This document shows, one piece after another, positions 6,055 to 7,441 of a stretch of DNA of 7,441 nucleotides. Within the stretch, counting starts at the first letter, position 1, and every line of letters begins with the position of its first letter. A program made the position numbers and the translations under genes. The notes beneath the pieces were generated by a model. That model did no database searches, was not told the origin of the DNA, and worked only from the letters and a program-made list of their open reading frames with translations. This DNA is from Cytophagales bacterium (GTDB lineage: Bacteria; Bacteroidota; Bacteroidia; Cytophagales; Cyclobacteriaceae): assembly GCA_029262955.1 (NCBI GenBank), contig JAJCYL010000686.1:1-7441 (forward strand). Reading direction: 5' to 3'.

Positions 6055-7441
6055 TTATTCGTCTCTTAACGTATTTACCGGATTTGTCTGGGCGGCCCGC
6101 AACGATTGATAACTCATTGTGATCCAGGCTACAAGAAATGATCCTAAGCCTGCAACTATGAAAGTTGAAAATTGTAAAGAGGTTCTATATGCAAAGTCTT
6201 CCAGCCATTTATTCATCGCCAGGTAGGATAATGGAGCCGCAATTAGGAAGGAAATAGTCATCAACTTAAAGAACTCTTTCGAGAGCAAAGACATTATGCC
6301 AACCACTGACGCACCTAAAACTTTCCTGATGCCGATTTCCTTGGATCGTTGCTCCGCTGTAAAAGAAGATAATGCGAATAATCCAAGACAGGCGATAAAG
6401 ATGGCAATGGACGCAAAGGTGCCTAGTATTTGTCCTATTTGAACATCTCCAGCATACACTTCATTCAATTCGTCATCTAAGAAAGAATACTCAAAAGGGT
6501 AGCCTGGAGCGAATTCGTTCCATTTCGATTCGAGTAGTTCCAGTGCTAATGGATAATTATTTGAACTAGTCTTGAACATAATAAAACGTGGGGAGTCACC
6601 TAATCTAAGAATAAGAGGTGCAATATTTTGCCTCAAGCTGTTATAATTGAAGTCTTTAATTACTCCAATGACATTGAAAGAAGTTACATCATAAGACTGG
6701 CCATCTGCTGATCTATTGGTATAAAATCCAATCTTCTCAGACAGAGGCGATTCAAACGCCATACGACTTACTGCTGATTCATTAATGATAACAGTTGTTG
6801 AGTCAGTAAGGAAGTCTCTCGAAAAGTCTCGACCTTCATAGAGGTCTATCCCCATAGTTTTAATGAAGTCATGGTCAACTGTCCAGATTTGCATGCTTGT
6901 TGTGCCATCATTTGGGTCGTTTCCCTTAAATACCGCTGATTGATTTCTTGATGATGGTGTGGGTAGAAAACTGGTAATTGTGCCTGATTCGAATTGAGAA
7001 TTGGTAAGGATTTCTTCCTTGAAAGAATTAATGGACTTACCAAGTGAAGAGGTATTGTGAAGAATAATTTTATGATCTTTTTCGAACCCCAAGTCTGAAT
7101 TTTGGACAAATTTCAACTGATTGAATATGACCATTGTACCTACTATAAGGAATATTGATATCGCAAATTGAAATACGACAAGAATATTACGTAACCGGCC
7201 ATTTTTGGAGCCTGATGAAATTTTGCCTTTTAATACAGTTGCGGGTTTAAATGCTGAAAGATAAAAGGCAGGATAACTACCCGAGACAAAGCCAATTAAG
7301 ATGGCAACAACAAGTATTAAACCAATTACCGATGGTGATTCAAAAATACTTCCGTCAAAATTTTTACCAGAGAGGTCATTAAAAAAAGGCAGAGACCAAT
7401 AACTTACTAAAATTGCCAAAGTAGCTGCGATCAAGGCCATG
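6055..7441 (-). CDS. FtsX/MacB-like ABC transporter permease, C-terminal 461 residues, 5' end outside window
   Basis: This is an inner-membrane permease of the MacB/FtsX type, which (by family knowledge) works with a separate ATPase to move peptides, lipoproteins or other cargo by mechanotransmission. The frame runs open into the right edge; the methionine at 7440 is probably internal, as the family in Bacteroidetes is usually near 800 residues. Counting from that methionine, the end of the first FtsX unit is visible (helix about 39-58, 'GSYPAFYLSAFKP'). Next come a helix at 86-106, a large periplasmic MacB-like domain (about 110-330) and the second FtsX unit (helices about 336-358, 390-408 and 424-442). 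The hallmark 'EQRSKEIGIRKVLGA' lies at 363-377, and the protein ends in 'NPVNTLRDE'. No ATPase partner is in view. The cargo cannot be deduced. Confidence 0.93.
   Translation of the reverse strand, partial: MALIAATLAILVSYWSLPFFNDLSGKNFDGSIFESPSVIGLILVVAILIGFVSGSYPAFYLSAFKPATVLKGKISSGSKNGRLRNILVVFQFAISIFLIVGTMVIFNQLKFVQNSDLGFEKDHKIILHNTSSLGKSINSFKEEILTNSQFESGTITSFLPTPSSRNQSAVFKGNDPNDGTTSMQIWTVDHDFIKTMGIDLYEGRDFSRDFLTDSTTVIINESAVSRMAFESPLSEKIGFYTNRSADGQSYDVTSFNVIGVIKDFNYNSLRQNIAPLILRLGDSPRFIMFKTSSNNYPLALELLESKWNEFAPGYPFEYSFLDDELNEVYAGDVQIGQILGTFASIAIFIACLGLFALSSFTAEQRSKEIGIRKVLGASVVGIMSLLSKEFFKLMTISFLIAAPLSYLAMNKWLEDFAYRTSLQFSTFIVAGLGSFLVAWITMSYQSLRAAQTNPVNTLRDE

Overview
The window looks like a chromosomal core segment from a Bacteroidetes bacterium, possibly Cytophagales-like; the rank below phylum is a guess. 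It is AT-leaning. The evidence is a Bacteroidetes-style methionyl-tRNA synthetase with a K-L-S-T-S signature loop, a DUF2911 plus TPR secreted protein, a large FtsX/MacB-type permease ending in 'NPVNTLRDE', and two matches to the Bacteroidetes -7 promoter element TAnnTTTG. I see no mobile element, CRISPR array, tRNA, rRNA or prophage gene.

Layout, left to right. The first 1473 bases carry the N-terminal 491 codons of metG on the minus strand; its C-terminal end lies outside the window. A non-coding gap of 314 bases (1474-1787) separates it from a divergent plus-strand cluster. That cluster is an LptF/LptG-family lipopolysaccharide-export permease, an EamA-type ten-helix membrane transporter that overlaps it by four bases (ATGA), and murB, which starts 23 bases later. 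The three probably form one envelope-related operon.

After murB there is a 128-base gap. It holds a neat 39-codon reading frame on the minus strand, which may be an unrecognised small protein. A secreted DUF2911/TPR protein follows on the plus strand. It ends at a strong, nearly symmetric terminator hairpin with a GCAA loop, which it shares with the last gene. That gene is the C-terminal 461 codons of an FtsX-like ABC permease on the minus strand, cut by the right edge of the window.

Functionally the window mixes translation (metG) with envelope building: LPS export and peptidoglycan precursor synthesis, plus a small-molecule exporter or importer of unknown substrate. I found no convincing new multi-gene system. 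The best candidates for a second look are the antiparallel small ORF at 4787-4906 and the coupling of the uncharacterised EamA transporter to lptG and murB.
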